Source of the DNA: Microbispora bryophytorum
GTDB taxonomy: Bacteria > Actinomycetota > Actinomycetes > Streptosporangiales > Streptosporangiaceae
NCBI RefSeq assembly: GCF_006874465.1
Contig: NZ_VIRL01000004.1
Span: forward strand, 1 to 64,000
Reading direction: 5' to 3'
DNA: 64,000 nt
Shown piece by piece: positions 40,800 through 49,332 of the stretch. Below the pieces are notes generated by a model, which searched no databases, was not told the DNA's origin, and worked only from the letters and a program-made list of their open reading frames with translations. Made by a program: the position numbers and the translations under genes. Within the stretch, counting starts at the first letter, position 1. Each line of letters starts with the position of its first letter.

Positions 40800-40893
40800 G
40801 TGACCAGTCCGGGCAGGGTCTGACGACAGGACGTCGATTCTTCGGCAGAGTGCGCCGGTTCTTCCGATCGGCGGCGATCGGTAAACACGGAGC

Positions 40894-42939
40894 ATGTCCA
40901 GCGTCCGCATCGGGGTCGACACAGGCGGCACCTTCACCGACGTCGTGCTCCTCGACGAGGAGTCCGGCCGGATCGTCACGACCAAGACTCCCTCGACTCC
41001 TGCCAACCCGGCCGAGGGGTTCATGGCAGGCGTTCACAAGGTGCTCGAGGCCCACGCGGGGTCCCGCGCCCTCGACGCCGTGTCCGCCCTCGTCCACGGC
41101 ACCACCGTCGCCACCAACCAGTTGCTGGAGGACCGCCCGGACGGCACGTCTCACCTGGGCTTCGTCACCACGGAGGGCTTCGGGTCCGTCCTGGAGATCG
41201 CCCGGCAGAGCGTGCCGGACGGGTACGGCAACTCCTACTTCTGGGTCAAGCCGCCGCGGATCGTGCCCGTCCACCGGGTGCGGACCGTCGGCGGACGGCT
41301 CGACCACCTCGGCCGTGAGGTTCGGCCGTTCGACGAGGAGCAGGCCGCGGACGTCGCGCGGTGGTTCAGGGAGCGGGGCGTCACCGCGATCGGGGTGTGC
41401 TTCCTGCACTCCTACGCCAACCCCGGGCACGAACGGCGGATGCGCGAGGTGCTGGAGCGCGAGCACCCCGAGGCCGTCGTGTCGCTGTCGAGCGACGTGC
41501 TGCGCGAGTACCGGGAGTACGAGCGATCGGTGACCACGCTGGTGGACGCCGCGGTCAAACCGATCATGCGGCGGTACATCGAGAACCTGTCGGAGCGGCT
41601 CGGACGGCCGTTCTCCGTCATGAAGAGCAACGGCGGCGTGCTGTCGGCGGCCGAGGTGGTGCACCAGCCGATCACGACCGTGCTGTCCGGCCCGGCCGCG
41701 GGGGCGCTCGGCGCGGCGCTGATCGCGGGGACCGCCGGGCATCCGAGCGCCATCACCCTCGACGGCGGCGGCACCTCGACCGACGTGGCCGTCGTGGTGA
41801 ACGGAGAGCCGTCGCTGACGACCGAGGGCGGCATCGGCCGCTACCCGTGCAAGATCCCGATGATCGACATCGTCACGGTCGGGGCGGGCGGCGGATCCAT
41901 CGCCTGGATCTCCCCCGAGGGGACGCTGAAGGCCGGCCCGAGGTCGGCGGGCGCGGACCCCGGGCCGATCTGCTACGGCAGGGGCGGCACCGAGGTGACG
42001 GTGACCGACGCGCACGTCTTCCTCGGGCGGGTGCCCCCGCATCTGCTCGGCGGCGAGATCTCCCTCGACGTCGCCGCCGCGCGGGCGGGCGTCGAGGCGC
42101 TGGCGAACCGTCTGGGGCTGAGCCCGGAACGCTGCGCCACCGGGATCCTGGAGATCAGCGCGTTCAACCAGTCGAACGCGATCAGGCAGATCACGGTCCA
42201 GCGCGGCCTCGACGTGCGGGACTTCCCGATGGTTGCCTTCGGCGGATCCGGGCCGCTGCTGGCCTGCCGCCTCATCGACATCCTCGGGCTGCCGGCCGTG
42301 ATCGTCCCGCCCGATCCCGGGAACGTCTCCGCGTTCGGCCTGCTCACGGTCGACGTGAAGAACGACTACGTGCGCACGCACGTCGCCCGCGCCCCCTCCC
42401 CTGAGACGGTCGGCGAGATCCTCGCCGACCTGGAGGCCCAGGCGGCGGACGCGCTCGACCGCGAGGGATTCGCCGAGCACGTGTACGCGCGCAGCGCCGA
42501 CCTGCGTTACTACGGCCAGGCGTACGAGGTGCGGGTGCCGGCCCCCGACGGCCCGGTGGACGAGGCGTGGCTCGCCGTGATCGCCGAGCGGTTCCACGCC
42601 GAGCACGAGAGGCTCTACGGGTACGGCTACCGCGACGACCCCCGCCACGTCGTCGAGTGGGTCAACCTCCGGGTGTCCGGCATCGGCCCGATCACCCGGC
42701 CGAAGATCGCGCCCAGGCCCCGCCAGGAGCACGAGCCGAGCCCGGTCGCGACCCGCGACGTGTACTACGAGCAGTGGGGCCGCACCGTCATCTACCGCCG
42801 TGCCGACCTCGGTGCGGGAGCCGTGGTGCGCGGCCCGGCCGTGATCGAGGAGTACGGCTCGACCCTGCCGGTGCACCCCGGCTTCACGGTGACCATGGAC
42901 GACTACGGCAACCTCGTGGTGGTGAGCGATGACCGATAG
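40894..42939 (+). CDS. Hydantoinase/oxoprolinase subunit A (HyuA)
   Basis: A 681-residue ASKHA-fold ATPase subunit. The N-terminus VRIGVDTGGTFTDVVLLDE is the phosphate-1 motif; VHGTTVATNQLLE and DGGGTSTDVAVVVNGEP (phosphate-2) follow, with GGSGPLLACRL at the end of the A domain. With HyuB it would carry out ATP-dependent opening of a five-membered imide or lactam such as (N-methyl)hydantoin or 5-oxoproline; acetone-carboxylase-like roles are possible in the wider family. It overlaps hyuB by 11 bp. The upstream region has a duplicated TTCTTC motif (about 40837 and 40859). Confidence 0.88.
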   Translation: MSSVRIGVDTGGTFTDVVLLDEESGRIVTTKTPSTPANPAEGFMAGVHKVLEAHAGSRALDAVSALVHGTTVATNQLLEDRPDGTSHLGFVTTEGFGSVLEIARQSVPDGYGNSYFWVKPPRIVPVHRVRTVGGRLDHLGREVRPFDEEQAADVARWFRERGVTAIGVCFLHSYANPGHERRMREVLEREHPEAVVSLSSDVLREYREYERSVTTLVDAAVKPIMRRYIENLSERLGRPFSVMKSNGGVLSAAEVVHQPITTVLSGPAAGALGAALIAGTAGHPSAITLDGGGTSTDVAVVVNGEPSLTTEGGIGRYPCKIPMIDIVTVGAGGGSIAWISPEGTLKAGPRSAGADPGPICYGRGGTEVTVTDAHVFLGRVPPHLLGGEISLDVAAARAGVEALANRLGLSPERCATGILEISAFNQSNAIRQITVQRGLDVRDFPMVAFGGSGPLLACRLIDILGLPAVIVPPDPGNVSAFGLLTVDVKNDYVRTHVARAPSPETVGEILADLEAQAADALDREGFAEHVYARSADLRYYGQAYEVRVPAPDGPVDEAWLAVIAERFHAEHERLYGYGYRDDPRHVVEWVNLRVSGIGPITRPKIAPRPRQEHEPSPVATRDVYYEQWGRTVIYRRADLGAGAVVRGPAVIEEYGSTLPVHPGFTVTMDDYGNLVVVSDDR

Positions 42940-44776
42940 GAACGTCGACCCGGTGCTCGTGGAGATCGTGGAGGGCACGCTCGCCTCGGTGGAGATGGAG
43001 GTGGAGACCGCGATCGCCCGCACCGCCCGGTCGCCGATGATCCGCGACGCCCACGACTTCCGCGCGGGCATCCACGACGCGCGGTTGCGCAAGCTGACCG
43101 GGCGCTCCTATTCGGCGCTGGTGCAGCCGATCGTCCGCGACTTCCCGATCGGCGCCATGCGGCCCGGCGACGTCTTCTTCCACAACGACGTCTACCTCTC
43201 CGAGGGCGGCATCGGCCACCTGCCCGACCTGTGCGTGACGGTGCCGGTCTTCCACGGGGGCGACGTCGTCGCGTTCGTCCAGGCGTTCGGCCACCACGAC
43301 GACATCGGCGGCGCGGTGCCGGGATCGATGCCGTCGCACGCGCGCAGCGCGTTCGAGGAGGGCCTGATGGTCCCGCCCATCAAGCTGTGGGACCAGGGAG
43401 TGCCCAACCGCGCCGCGCTCACCATCATGACGCGCAACTCCCGGATGCCCGACTCCCTGGCCGGGGACCTCGACGCCGAGTGCTCGGCCTGCCTCATGGG
43501 GGCCCGGCGGCTCGGCGAGCTGTTCGACCGGTACGGCCGGGAGGCGGTCGAGGCGTGCTTCGACGCGATCGTCGGCAAGACGACCGAGACGTTCCGCCGC
43601 GAACTGCTCGCGAAGATCCCCGAGGGTGTGCACATCTGGGAGGACTACGCCGAACACGACGGCGTGGACGAGCCGCGCCTGCACGCCCAGCGGATCACGC
43701 TCACCGTGGACCACGCGGCGGACACCCCGCTGACCATCGACTTCACCGGCACCTCGCCCCAGGCCAAGGGACCGATCAACCACGCGGGCGACTACGCCGA
43801 CGGCGTCTTCCTGAAGAAGTGGCTGGCGCCGATCCTGCGCAACCTCGCCGACACCCCCGAGCGGATGGCCGAGCTTGACGTCAACGAGGGCGTCGTGCCG
43901 CTGATCAAGATGGTCTTCCCGGAGAAGGGCACCCTGCTGACGCCGATCTTCCCCGCGCCCACCAACGCCCGTACGTTCGTGATCCTGCGCCTGCTCGGCG
44001 TCCTGGCCGGCGTGCTGGCCAAGGCGACCGGCGGCCGGATGCCGGCCGACCAGGAGACCATCCGCTACACCGGCGTGTACGGCGAGTCGGACGACGGGCC
44101 CTACCTCATGCGCGAGGTGCTCGGCGGCGGCTCGGGCGGGCGCTGGTACGCCGACGGGGAGGACACCATCCACGTGGTGCCCGACAGCCGCAACATCCCG
44201 GTGGAGTTCGCCGAGGCGCGCTGGCCGTTCCGGGTCGAGCGGCTGGGCCTGGCCGTGGACAGCGGCGGGCCGGGGGAGTTCCGCGGCGGCCTCGGCTACG
44301 ACAAGCACATCCGCATGCTGCGGGACGCCTCCTTCATGTCGATCGCCGATCGCTCGATCCTGTCGTGCTGGGGCGTCAACGGCGGCCGGGCGGGCCGTCC
44401 CTTCCAGGTCACCGTGGACGGCGTGGAGATGGAGGGCCTGGTCGACGACTTCCCCGTACGCGCCGGGCAGGTCATCCGCATCCGCACGACCGGCGGAGGC
44501 GGCTGGGGCTCGCCGTACGACCGGCCCGCGGAGAGGGTGGCCGCCGACGTCCGCGACGGGAAGGTGTCGATCGAGGGCGCGCGCGAGGACTACGGCGTCG
44601 TGCTGGCCGCCTCACGCGAGGCCGGAGCCGTCGACGAGGTCGTCGTGGACGCGGAGGCGACCGAGCGCCTGCGGGAGCGGCTGCGCGAGACGCGTCCCGC
44701 CGCCTTCTTCGACCGCGGCCCCGGTTACCCCAAACTCTCCGGCGGCCTCCCGCACGCGGAGGTCGACACCCTCTAA
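42929..44776 (+). CDS. Hydantoinase/oxoprolinase subunit B (HyuB)
   Basis: A 615-residue partner of HyuA. Family motifs are VEIVEGTLASVEMEVETAIART, GDVFFHNDVYLSEGGIGHLPD, IDFTGTSPQAKGPIN and GGSGGRW. The C-terminal SIADRSILSCWGVNGGRAGRP and TTGGGGWGSPYDRPAERV segments are typical of HyuB. Compared with 5-oxoprolinases the two subunits are separate genes. The 11-bp overlap with hyuA ensures matched expression. The pair lies between the molybdenum hydroxylase block and a CoA-transferase/carboxyltransferase pair, suggesting a catabolic role, but the substrate cannot be read from sequence. Confidence 0.88.
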   Translation: MTDRNVDPVLVEIVEGTLASVEMEVETAIARTARSPMIRDAHDFRAGIHDARLRKLTGRSYSALVQPIVRDFPIGAMRPGDVFFHNDVYLSEGGIGHLPDLCVTVPVFHGGDVVAFVQAFGHHDDIGGAVPGSMPSHARSAFEEGLMVPPIKLWDQGVPNRAALTIMTRNSRMPDSLAGDLDAECSACLMGARRLGELFDRYGREAVEACFDAIVGKTTETFRRELLAKIPEGVHIWEDYAEHDGVDEPRLHAQRITLTVDHAADTPLTIDFTGTSPQAKGPINHAGDYADGVFLKKWLAPILRNLADTPERMAELDVNEGVVPLIKMVFPEKGTLLTPIFPAPTNARTFVILRLLGVLAGVLAKATGGRMPADQETIRYTGVYGESDDGPYLMREVLGGGSGGRWYADGEDTIHVVPDSRNIPVEFAEARWPFRVERLGLAVDSGGPGEFRGGLGYDKHIRMLRDASFMSIADRSILSCWGVNGGRAGRPFQVTVDGVEMEGLVDDFPVRAGQVIRIRTTGGGGWGSPYDRPAERVAADVRDGKVSIEGAREDYGVVLAASREAGAVDEVVVDAEATERLRERLRETRPAAFFDRGPGYPKLSGGLPHAEVDTL

Positions 44777-44789
44777 AGCGCGCCGCCGG

Positions 44790-44812
44790 GGTGGCGCCCG
44801 GGTGGGGCCACC
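44790..44812. terminator. Weak hairpin between convergent genes
   Basis: GGTGGC (44790-44795) and GCCACC (44807-44812) can pair around an 11-nt loop, 14 bp after the hyuB stop, and are followed by TTCCCCCC. It lies between the convergent hyuB and WXG-like genes, so it could serve either strand. Only six base pairs, so tentative. Confidence 0.3.
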
Positions 44813-44829
44813 TTCCCCCCGCCTCGGCC

Positions 44830-45120
44830 TCAGCCGCTCACCGCCGCGGAACGGGAGACCTTCGCGGGTGTGGTGCGCAGTTCCGCCTCGAGTTCCGCGA
44901 TCACGTGGTGGACGGCGCTCCTCAGCCGTGCCCGGCGGCCGTTGAGCTCCTCGGCGAAGGCGCGAGCCGCTGGGCCCACCCATACCGGCTCACCGCCGAA
45001 CTGGGCGCAGGCCCGGTCCAGGGCCGTCTCCAGGACGTGAACGTGCTCCCGAACCGTCTCGAGCGCGGCCCGCAGGTCGTCGTACTTCGGGTTCGGCACC
45101 AGGTCGTCGTCCGTGGGCAC
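44830..45120 (-). CDS. WXG100-like small helical protein
   Basis: A 96-residue protein beginning VPTDDDLVPNPKYDDLRAAL. It is predicted to be two helices with a central turn containing PVWVGPAARAFAEELNG, where W-V-G sits as in WXG100 proteins secreted by type VII systems. GTG 45120 has GGGAG 8 nt upstream. No ESX machinery gene is in the window, and the C-terminus lacks a clear YxxxD/E signal, so it may be a cytoplasmic homologue. It is divergent from the small ORF at 45358. Confidence 0.55.
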   Translation of the reverse strand: MPTDDDLVPNPKYDDLRAALETVREHVHVLETALDRACAQFGGEPVWVGPAARAFAEELNGRRARLRSAVHHVIAELEAELRTTPAKVSRSAAVSG

Positions 45121-45357
45121 GTTTCCGGCTCCCGTTTTCTGTGGCAGTGGAGAAAGGTGGTCGTGCCGTACGTCCGGAGACAGCGGCCCCGTGCCTGGTG
45201 CATCCGATCCCACGTCTCGCCCCCAGGTCACGTACCGGCACCGCACGTCCTCCCCGGTTTTCACCGTACCGCCCTGCCTGCTCCCGGCACCGGTGATTGG
45301 CGGCGGTGTCCGTGGGTAGCCGTCCAGTGACGGCATAAATGGGATGGTGAGTCATAA

Positions 45358-45513
45358 ATGTCATCTATCGTGCAGCGCATCCGGGACTACCTGCAGAGCC
45401 CCAAGGGCCGGGAGAACGTGGAGAAGGTCAAGACCAAGGCGCGTGATCCGCACAACCAGCAGCGGCTGCGGCGGCTGATGGACCAGTGGCGCGGCCATCG
45501 CACGCATCGCTGA
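45358..45513 (+). CDS. Small basic conserved-type protein, 51 residues
   Basis: ATG 45358 with GGTGAG 6 nt upstream opens a 51-codon ORF reading MSSIVQRIRDYLQSPKGREN, then VEKVKTKARDPHNQQRL and RRLMDQWRGHRTHR. Charged helical content and codon use look real, and proteins with the pattern 'IRDYLxSPxGxxxVEKxxxxAxDPxNQxRLRxL' are a common unnamed actinobacterial family. Function unknown. A strong hairpin follows 23 bp downstream, consistent with a monocistronic gene. Confidence 0.6.
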   Translation: MSSIVQRIRDYLQSPKGRENVEKVKTKARDPHNQQRLRRLMDQWRGHRTHR

Positions 45514-45535
45514 CACAGCCCCGGGCAGGGGCGGC

Positions 45536-45554
45536 GGCCCGGGAACCCCGGGCC
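45536..45554 (+). terminator. GGCCCGGG hairpin after the 51-residue gene
   Basis: GGCCCGGG (45536-45543), loop AAC, CCCGGGCC (45547-45554): a perfect 8-bp GC-only stem starting 23 bp after the stop at 45513. No T-run follows, as is typical for high-GC actinobacteria. A second small hairpin, GCGGT-AG-ACCGC, lies just downstream. Confidence 0.5.
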
Positions 45555-45674
45555 GTACGGGCGGTAGACCGCCGGGGGCGCGGACCGGGGCTGTCGTGAC
45601 GGCGGGGTGACCTGGCAGGCTTGCCGGTGGAGACCGACGGACGTTCTCCTCACCGACCTCCGTGGAGGCTGGCC

Positions 45675-46841
45675 GTGCAGGGACCTCTCAGCGGCATCGT
45701 CGTCCTCGATCTGTCCCGGGCCCTCGCCGGGCCGCACTGCGCGCAGATGCTCGGCGACCTGGGCGCCCACGTGATCAAGGTGGAGCACCCGGCGGGGGAC
45801 GAGTCGCGCGGATGGGGCCCGCCCTTCGTCGGCCCGGATCATGACATTTCCACGTACTTCCTCGCGGCCAACCGCAACAAGCGGTCGATCGCGGTGGACA
45901 TGAAGTCCGAAGAGGGCCGTGACCTAATCGAGCGGCTCGTACGGCAGAGCGACGTGCTGGTGGAGAACTTCCGCACCGGCGTGCTCGACCGCCTCGGGTT
46001 CTCCACCGAGCGCCTGCAGGCGCTCAATCCCCGGCTGGTGATCCTGTCCATCACCGGGTTCGGCCACGACGGTCCCGAGGGCGGCCGGCCGGGCTACGAC
46101 CAGATCGCCCAGGGGGAGGCCGGGCTGATGTCGCTGACCGGGCCGTCGCCCGACGAGCCGTACCGTGTCGGAGCCTCGATCGCCGACCTGCTCGCGGGCA
46201 TCCACGGCGCCTACGGCGTGGTCGCGGCGCTGTACGAGCGCGAGCGCACCGGCCGCGGGACGGTCGTCAGGACGTCGCTGCTGGCGTCGGTCGTGGGTGT
46301 GCACTCCTACCACGGCACCGCCTGGACCGTCGGCGGCGCGGTGCCGAAGGCGGGCGGCAACCACCACGCCTCCATCGCCCCGTACGGCGCCTTCCGCTGC
46401 GCCGACGGCATGATCCAGATCGCGGTGGCCAGCGACGGGCAGTGGCGCAAGGTCGCCCAGCTACTGGACATCGATCCAGAAATATCGAAATATGCGACAA
46501 ACAGGGAGAGGTTCGCTCACCGGGAAGAGCTGATCGCCGAGATGGAGAAGGCGCTGGCGGTGCACGACCGCGAGCACTGGCTCGCGGCGCTGCGGGAGAT
46601 CGGCGTGCCCGCGGGCGCGATCCGGTCGATCGACGAGGTCTACGCCTGGGACCAGGTGCGGTCGCAGGGCCTGATCGTCACCGTCGACCATCCGGTCCTG
46701 GGCGAGATCGAGCTGCCCGGCCCACCGCTGCGGTTCGACGGCCGAGCCTCGGACGACGGGCACGTCGTGCCTCCCGGCCTGGGCCAGGACGACGACGCCG
46801 TGCTCGACTGGCTGGCCGAGCGGGAGCGGCGCTCGCCATGA
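45675..46841 (+). CDS. Family III CoA-transferase (CaiB/BaiF)
   Basis: A 388-residue CoA-transferase moving CoA between carboxylic acids. It begins VQGPLSGIVVLDLSRALAGP and has MLGDLGAHVIKVEHPAGDESRGWGPPF, then NRNKRSIAVDMKSEEGRDL and GYDQIAQGEAGLMSLTG, the last holding the likely catalytic Asp. GTG 45675 is preferred over 45621 because GGAGG lies 6 nt upstream. Its stop overlaps the ATG of the carboxyltransferase gene. A short stretch (46458-46512) uses CTA, ATA, AAA and TAT codons unlike the rest, suggesting a recombined patch. The acid substrate is unknown. Confidence 0.9.
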   Translation: MQGPLSGIVVLDLSRALAGPHCAQMLGDLGAHVIKVEHPAGDESRGWGPPFVGPDHDISTYFLAANRNKRSIAVDMKSEEGRDLIERLVRQSDVLVENFRTGVLDRLGFSTERLQALNPRLVILSITGFGHDGPEGGRPGYDQIAQGEAGLMSLTGPSPDEPYRVGASIADLLAGIHGAYGVVAALYERERTGRGTVVRTSLLASVVGVHSYHGTAWTVGGAVPKAGGNHHASIAPYGAFRCADGMIQIAVASDGQWRKVAQLLDIDPEISKYATNRERFAHREELIAEMEKALAVHDREHWLAALREIGVPAGAIRSIDEVYAWDQVRSQGLIVTVDHPVLGEIELPGPPLRFDGRASDDGHVVPPGLGQDDDAVLDWLAERERRSP

Positions 46842-48340
46842 ACGAAGGCGGCACGGGCCGGCCGGACGCGCGGACGCTGATCGCGCGGGTACTCGATCCG
46901 CACTCGTGGAAGTCGTGGGACGAGCCTCCGCGGGACCGGGCCGCTCCCGGGTCGGACTACGCCGCCGAACTCGCCCGCGTCCGGGCCAGGACGGGATACG
47001 ACGAGTCGGTCGTCACGGGTGAGGGCACGCTCGACGGACGCCGGGTGGCCGTCGCCGCCTGCGAGTTCTCCTTTCTGGCCGGCTCGATCGGGGTGGCGGC
47101 CGCCGAGCGGCTCGTCCGGGCCGTCGAACGGGCCACCGCCGAGCGCCTGCCGCTGCTCGCCGCCCCCGCCAGCGGGGGCACCCGCATGCAGGAGGGCGCA
47201 CTGGCCTTCACCCAGATAATCAAGATCACCGCGGCGGTCGCCGCCCACCGCGCCGCCGGCCTGCCGTACGTCGTCTATCTGCGCCATCCCACGACGGGCG
47301 GGGTGCTCGCGTCGTGGGGCTCGCTCGGGCATGTGACGGCCGCCGAGCCGGGCGCGCTCATCGGCTTCCTCGGGCCTCGGGTGTTCGAGTCGCTGCACGG
47401 CTACCCGTTCCCCCAGGGAGTCCAGGTCGCGGAGAACCTGCACGCCCTCGGGCTGGTCGACGCCGTGGTCTCGGCCGGGGACGCGCGGGAGGTCGCCGTC
47501 CGGGCGCTGACCGTGCTCTGCGCCCCGCGCGCGGGGCTGGATCCCGGCCCGGAACCCGAGGAGGCGGACGAACCGGTACCGGCGTGGGAGGCCGTCACCC
47601 GCTCGCGCCGCGACGACCGCCCCGGCGTGCGCGAGCTGCTCAGATACGGCGCGCGGGACGTGACCCCGCTGCGCGGCACCGGCACGGGGGAGCGCGACCC
47701 CGGCCTCCTGCTGGCGCTGGCCAGATTCGGCGCCGCGCCCGCCGTCGTCCTCGGTCAGGACCGGCGGCGGCAGCGGGCGGGCAGCCCGCTCGGCCCGGCA
47801 GGGCTGCGGGTGGCCAGGCGCGGCATGCGCCTGGCGGGCGAACTGCGCCTGCCGCTGGTCACGGTCGTCGACACCAGTGGGGGGGAGCTGTCGAAGGCGG
47901 CCGAGGAGGGCGGCCTGGCCGCCGAGATCGCCCGCTGCCTGGCCGACCTCGTCATGCTCGACGCGCCGACCGTGTGCCTGCTGCTGGGGGAGGGCGCCGG
48001 CGGCACCGCGCTGGCCCTGCTCCCGGCCGACCGGGTCGTCTGCGCGCAGCACGCCTGGCTGTCGCCGCTCCCGCCGGAGGGCGCGTCGGCGTTGCTGTAC
48101 CGGACCGTCGACTTCGCCCCGGAGATCGCCGCCGCACAGGGCGTACGCGCCGCCGACCTGCGGCGGGACGGCATCGTGGACAGGATCGTGCCGGAACGGC
48201 CGGACGCGGCGTACGAGCCGGAGGAGTTCTGCCGCAGGGTCGGCCGCACGCTCGGACACGAGATCGCGGGGCTGCTGGACCGCCCGGAGGGGGAGCGGAC
48301 GGCGGCCCGCTTCGCCCGCTACCGGTCGCTCGGCTCCTGA
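46838..48340 (+). CDS. Acyl-CoA carboxyltransferase-type protein (fused alpha/beta carboxyltransferase)
   Basis: A 500-residue crotonase-superfamily carboxyltransferase. The first half has the beta-like domain (FSFLAGSIGVAAAERLVRAVE; APASGGTRMQEGALAFTQIIK; ASWGSLGHVTAAEPGALIGFLGP). The second half has the alpha-like domain (LPLVTVVDTSGGELSKAAEEGG; LLLGEGAGGTALALLPADRVV). No biotin-carboxyl-carrier or biotin carboxylase gene is adjacent, so it must borrow these or act as a decarboxylase-type carboxyltransferase. ATG 46838 overlaps the CoA-transferase stop, so both probably act on the same acyl-CoA. Confidence 0.85.
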   Translation: MNEGGTGRPDARTLIARVLDPHSWKSWDEPPRDRAAPGSDYAAELARVRARTGYDESVVTGEGTLDGRRVAVAACEFSFLAGSIGVAAAERLVRAVERATAERLPLLAAPASGGTRMQEGALAFTQIIKITAAVAAHRAAGLPYVVYLRHPTTGGVLASWGSLGHVTAAEPGALIGFLGPRVFESLHGYPFPQGVQVAENLHALGLVDAVVSAGDAREVAVRALTVLCAPRAGLDPGPEPEEADEPVPAWEAVTRSRRDDRPGVRELLRYGARDVTPLRGTGTGERDPGLLLALARFGAAPAVVLGQDRRRQRAGSPLGPAGLRVARRGMRLAGELRLPLVTVVDTSGGELSKAAEEGGLAAEIARCLADLVMLDAPTVCLLLGEGAGGTALALLPADRVVCAQHAWLSPLPPEGASALLYRTVDFAPEIAAAQGVRAADLRRDGIVDRIVPERPDAAYEPEEFCRRVGRTLGHEIAGLLDRPEGERTAARFARYRSLGS

Positions 48341-48420
48341 ACCGGCCGCCTCAGCACACCCGCCCACCGGCCCCGGCGTCGATCGCCGGGCTCCCGAGAA
48401 CCCGCCTCGGCCCGGGTCCC

Positions 48421-48867
48421 TCAGGGACCCTCGTGACCGTCCGCCCGGTCAGCGGTGAGCGGCACAGGGACGCGCTCCACCCGGATCGCGTGGACCTCGT
48501 CGCGGGGCACGACCACCTCGTACGCGCCGTGGTCCACCAGCCAGTATCCGAGCGCCTCGGCCTTCAGGCCGTTGTGGCCGGTGTAGGCGATGTGCAGGCC
48601 GCCCTCCCCGCCGTCGCCGCCGTCGTCCTCGTCCAGCACGAGGCACGGCTCGCCGCCGAACGCCCCGACCGTGCGCAGCAGGGTCAGCCGCTCCAGCGCG
48701 GCCCGGCCCACCCGCAGCCGCCAGTAGCCGCCCGCGGCGGTGAACCCCTCCTGCGGCGTCTCGCTGAACAGCACCACGTCGTCACCGCCCGGCCCGACCG
48801 CGGCGGCGTAGTCCCGGTCGCGGTAGCGGGCGACGAATCCCAGGCCGACCGGCTCGATCTCGCTCAT
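48421..48867 (-). CDS. Hypothetical protein, 148 residues
   Basis: Starts MSEIEPVGLGFVARYRDRDY. An alpha/beta protein without signal or membrane segment; the GGYWRLRVGRAALERLTLLRTVGAFGGEP region is the most ordered. ATG 48867 overlaps the stop of the upstream hypothetical gene (ATGA), so they form a coupled pair. The pair looks like part of a two-gene actinobacterial unit, with no known function. There are no toxin, nuclease or enzyme motifs that I can recognise. The C-terminal 15 residues are low complexity. Confidence 0.65.
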   Translation of the reverse strand: MSEIEPVGLGFVARYRDRDYAAAVGPGGDDVVLFSETPQEGFTAAGGYWRLRVGRAALERLTLLRTVGAFGGEPCLVLDEDDGGDGGEGGLHIAYTGHNGLKAEALGYWLVDHGAYEVVVPRDEVHAIRVERVPVPLTADRADGHEGP

Positions 48868-49322
48868 CGCGCGGGCCGCCAGGTCAGGCCGTCGTACCCG
48901 GCGAAGGGATGCTCTCCGGCCGGGGCGAGGTGGACGATCTCCGCACCCGCGGGGATCGGCATGGGCATCGTGTGGAACTGCGGCACCACCTGCTCGCGCG
49001 AGGCGGTGAACCCGTTCCCGGTGAAGGGGGGTGCATCGCTCCAATCACCGCCCATGTGCGGGCCGTACGGGACGACGTAGGTGTCGATCTCCCGCGCGTC
49101 CCAGCGCATGATGTACAGCTCGGGCACGTCCGGCGTCAGCTCCGATCCGTCGAAGCACAGGTCGAGGGCCTCGACGAGCGCGGCGGGGGTGGTGAGGCGG
49201 TCGCAGTCCTGCACGCGGTACACGTAGCCGGAGATGATCGTGCGACGGCCCGACAGGTACGGCACGAGCAGCCGCGGCGGAACCACCTTCTGCATCCGCG
49301 TCCTGCGTCCCGGCTCGCTCAT
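48864..49322 (-). CDS. Hypothetical protein, 152 residues
   Basis: Begins MSEPGRRTRMQKVVPPRLLV and contains GRRTIISGYVYRVQDCDRL, then ELYIMRWDAREIDTYVVPYG. Soluble, mixed alpha/beta. A second in-frame ATG at 49295 has AGGA 5 nt upstream and may be the true start, giving 143 residues. It is coupled to the next gene by ATGA. The aromatic-rich 'RRT..SGYVYR...D' and 'MRWDA.EIDTYVVPYG' patterns may mark a structural family unknown to me. It lies immediately upstream of the CoA-transferase block's 3' end but on the opposite strand. Confidence 0.65.
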   Translation of the reverse strand: MSEPGRRTRMQKVVPPRLLVPYLSGRRTIISGYVYRVQDCDRLTTPAALVEALDLCFDGSELTPDVPELYIMRWDAREIDTYVVPYGPHMGGDWSDAPPFTGNGFTASREQVVPQFHTMPMPIPAGAEIVHLAPAGEHPFAGYDGLTWRPAR

Positions 49323-49332
49323 GGGGCCAAGT

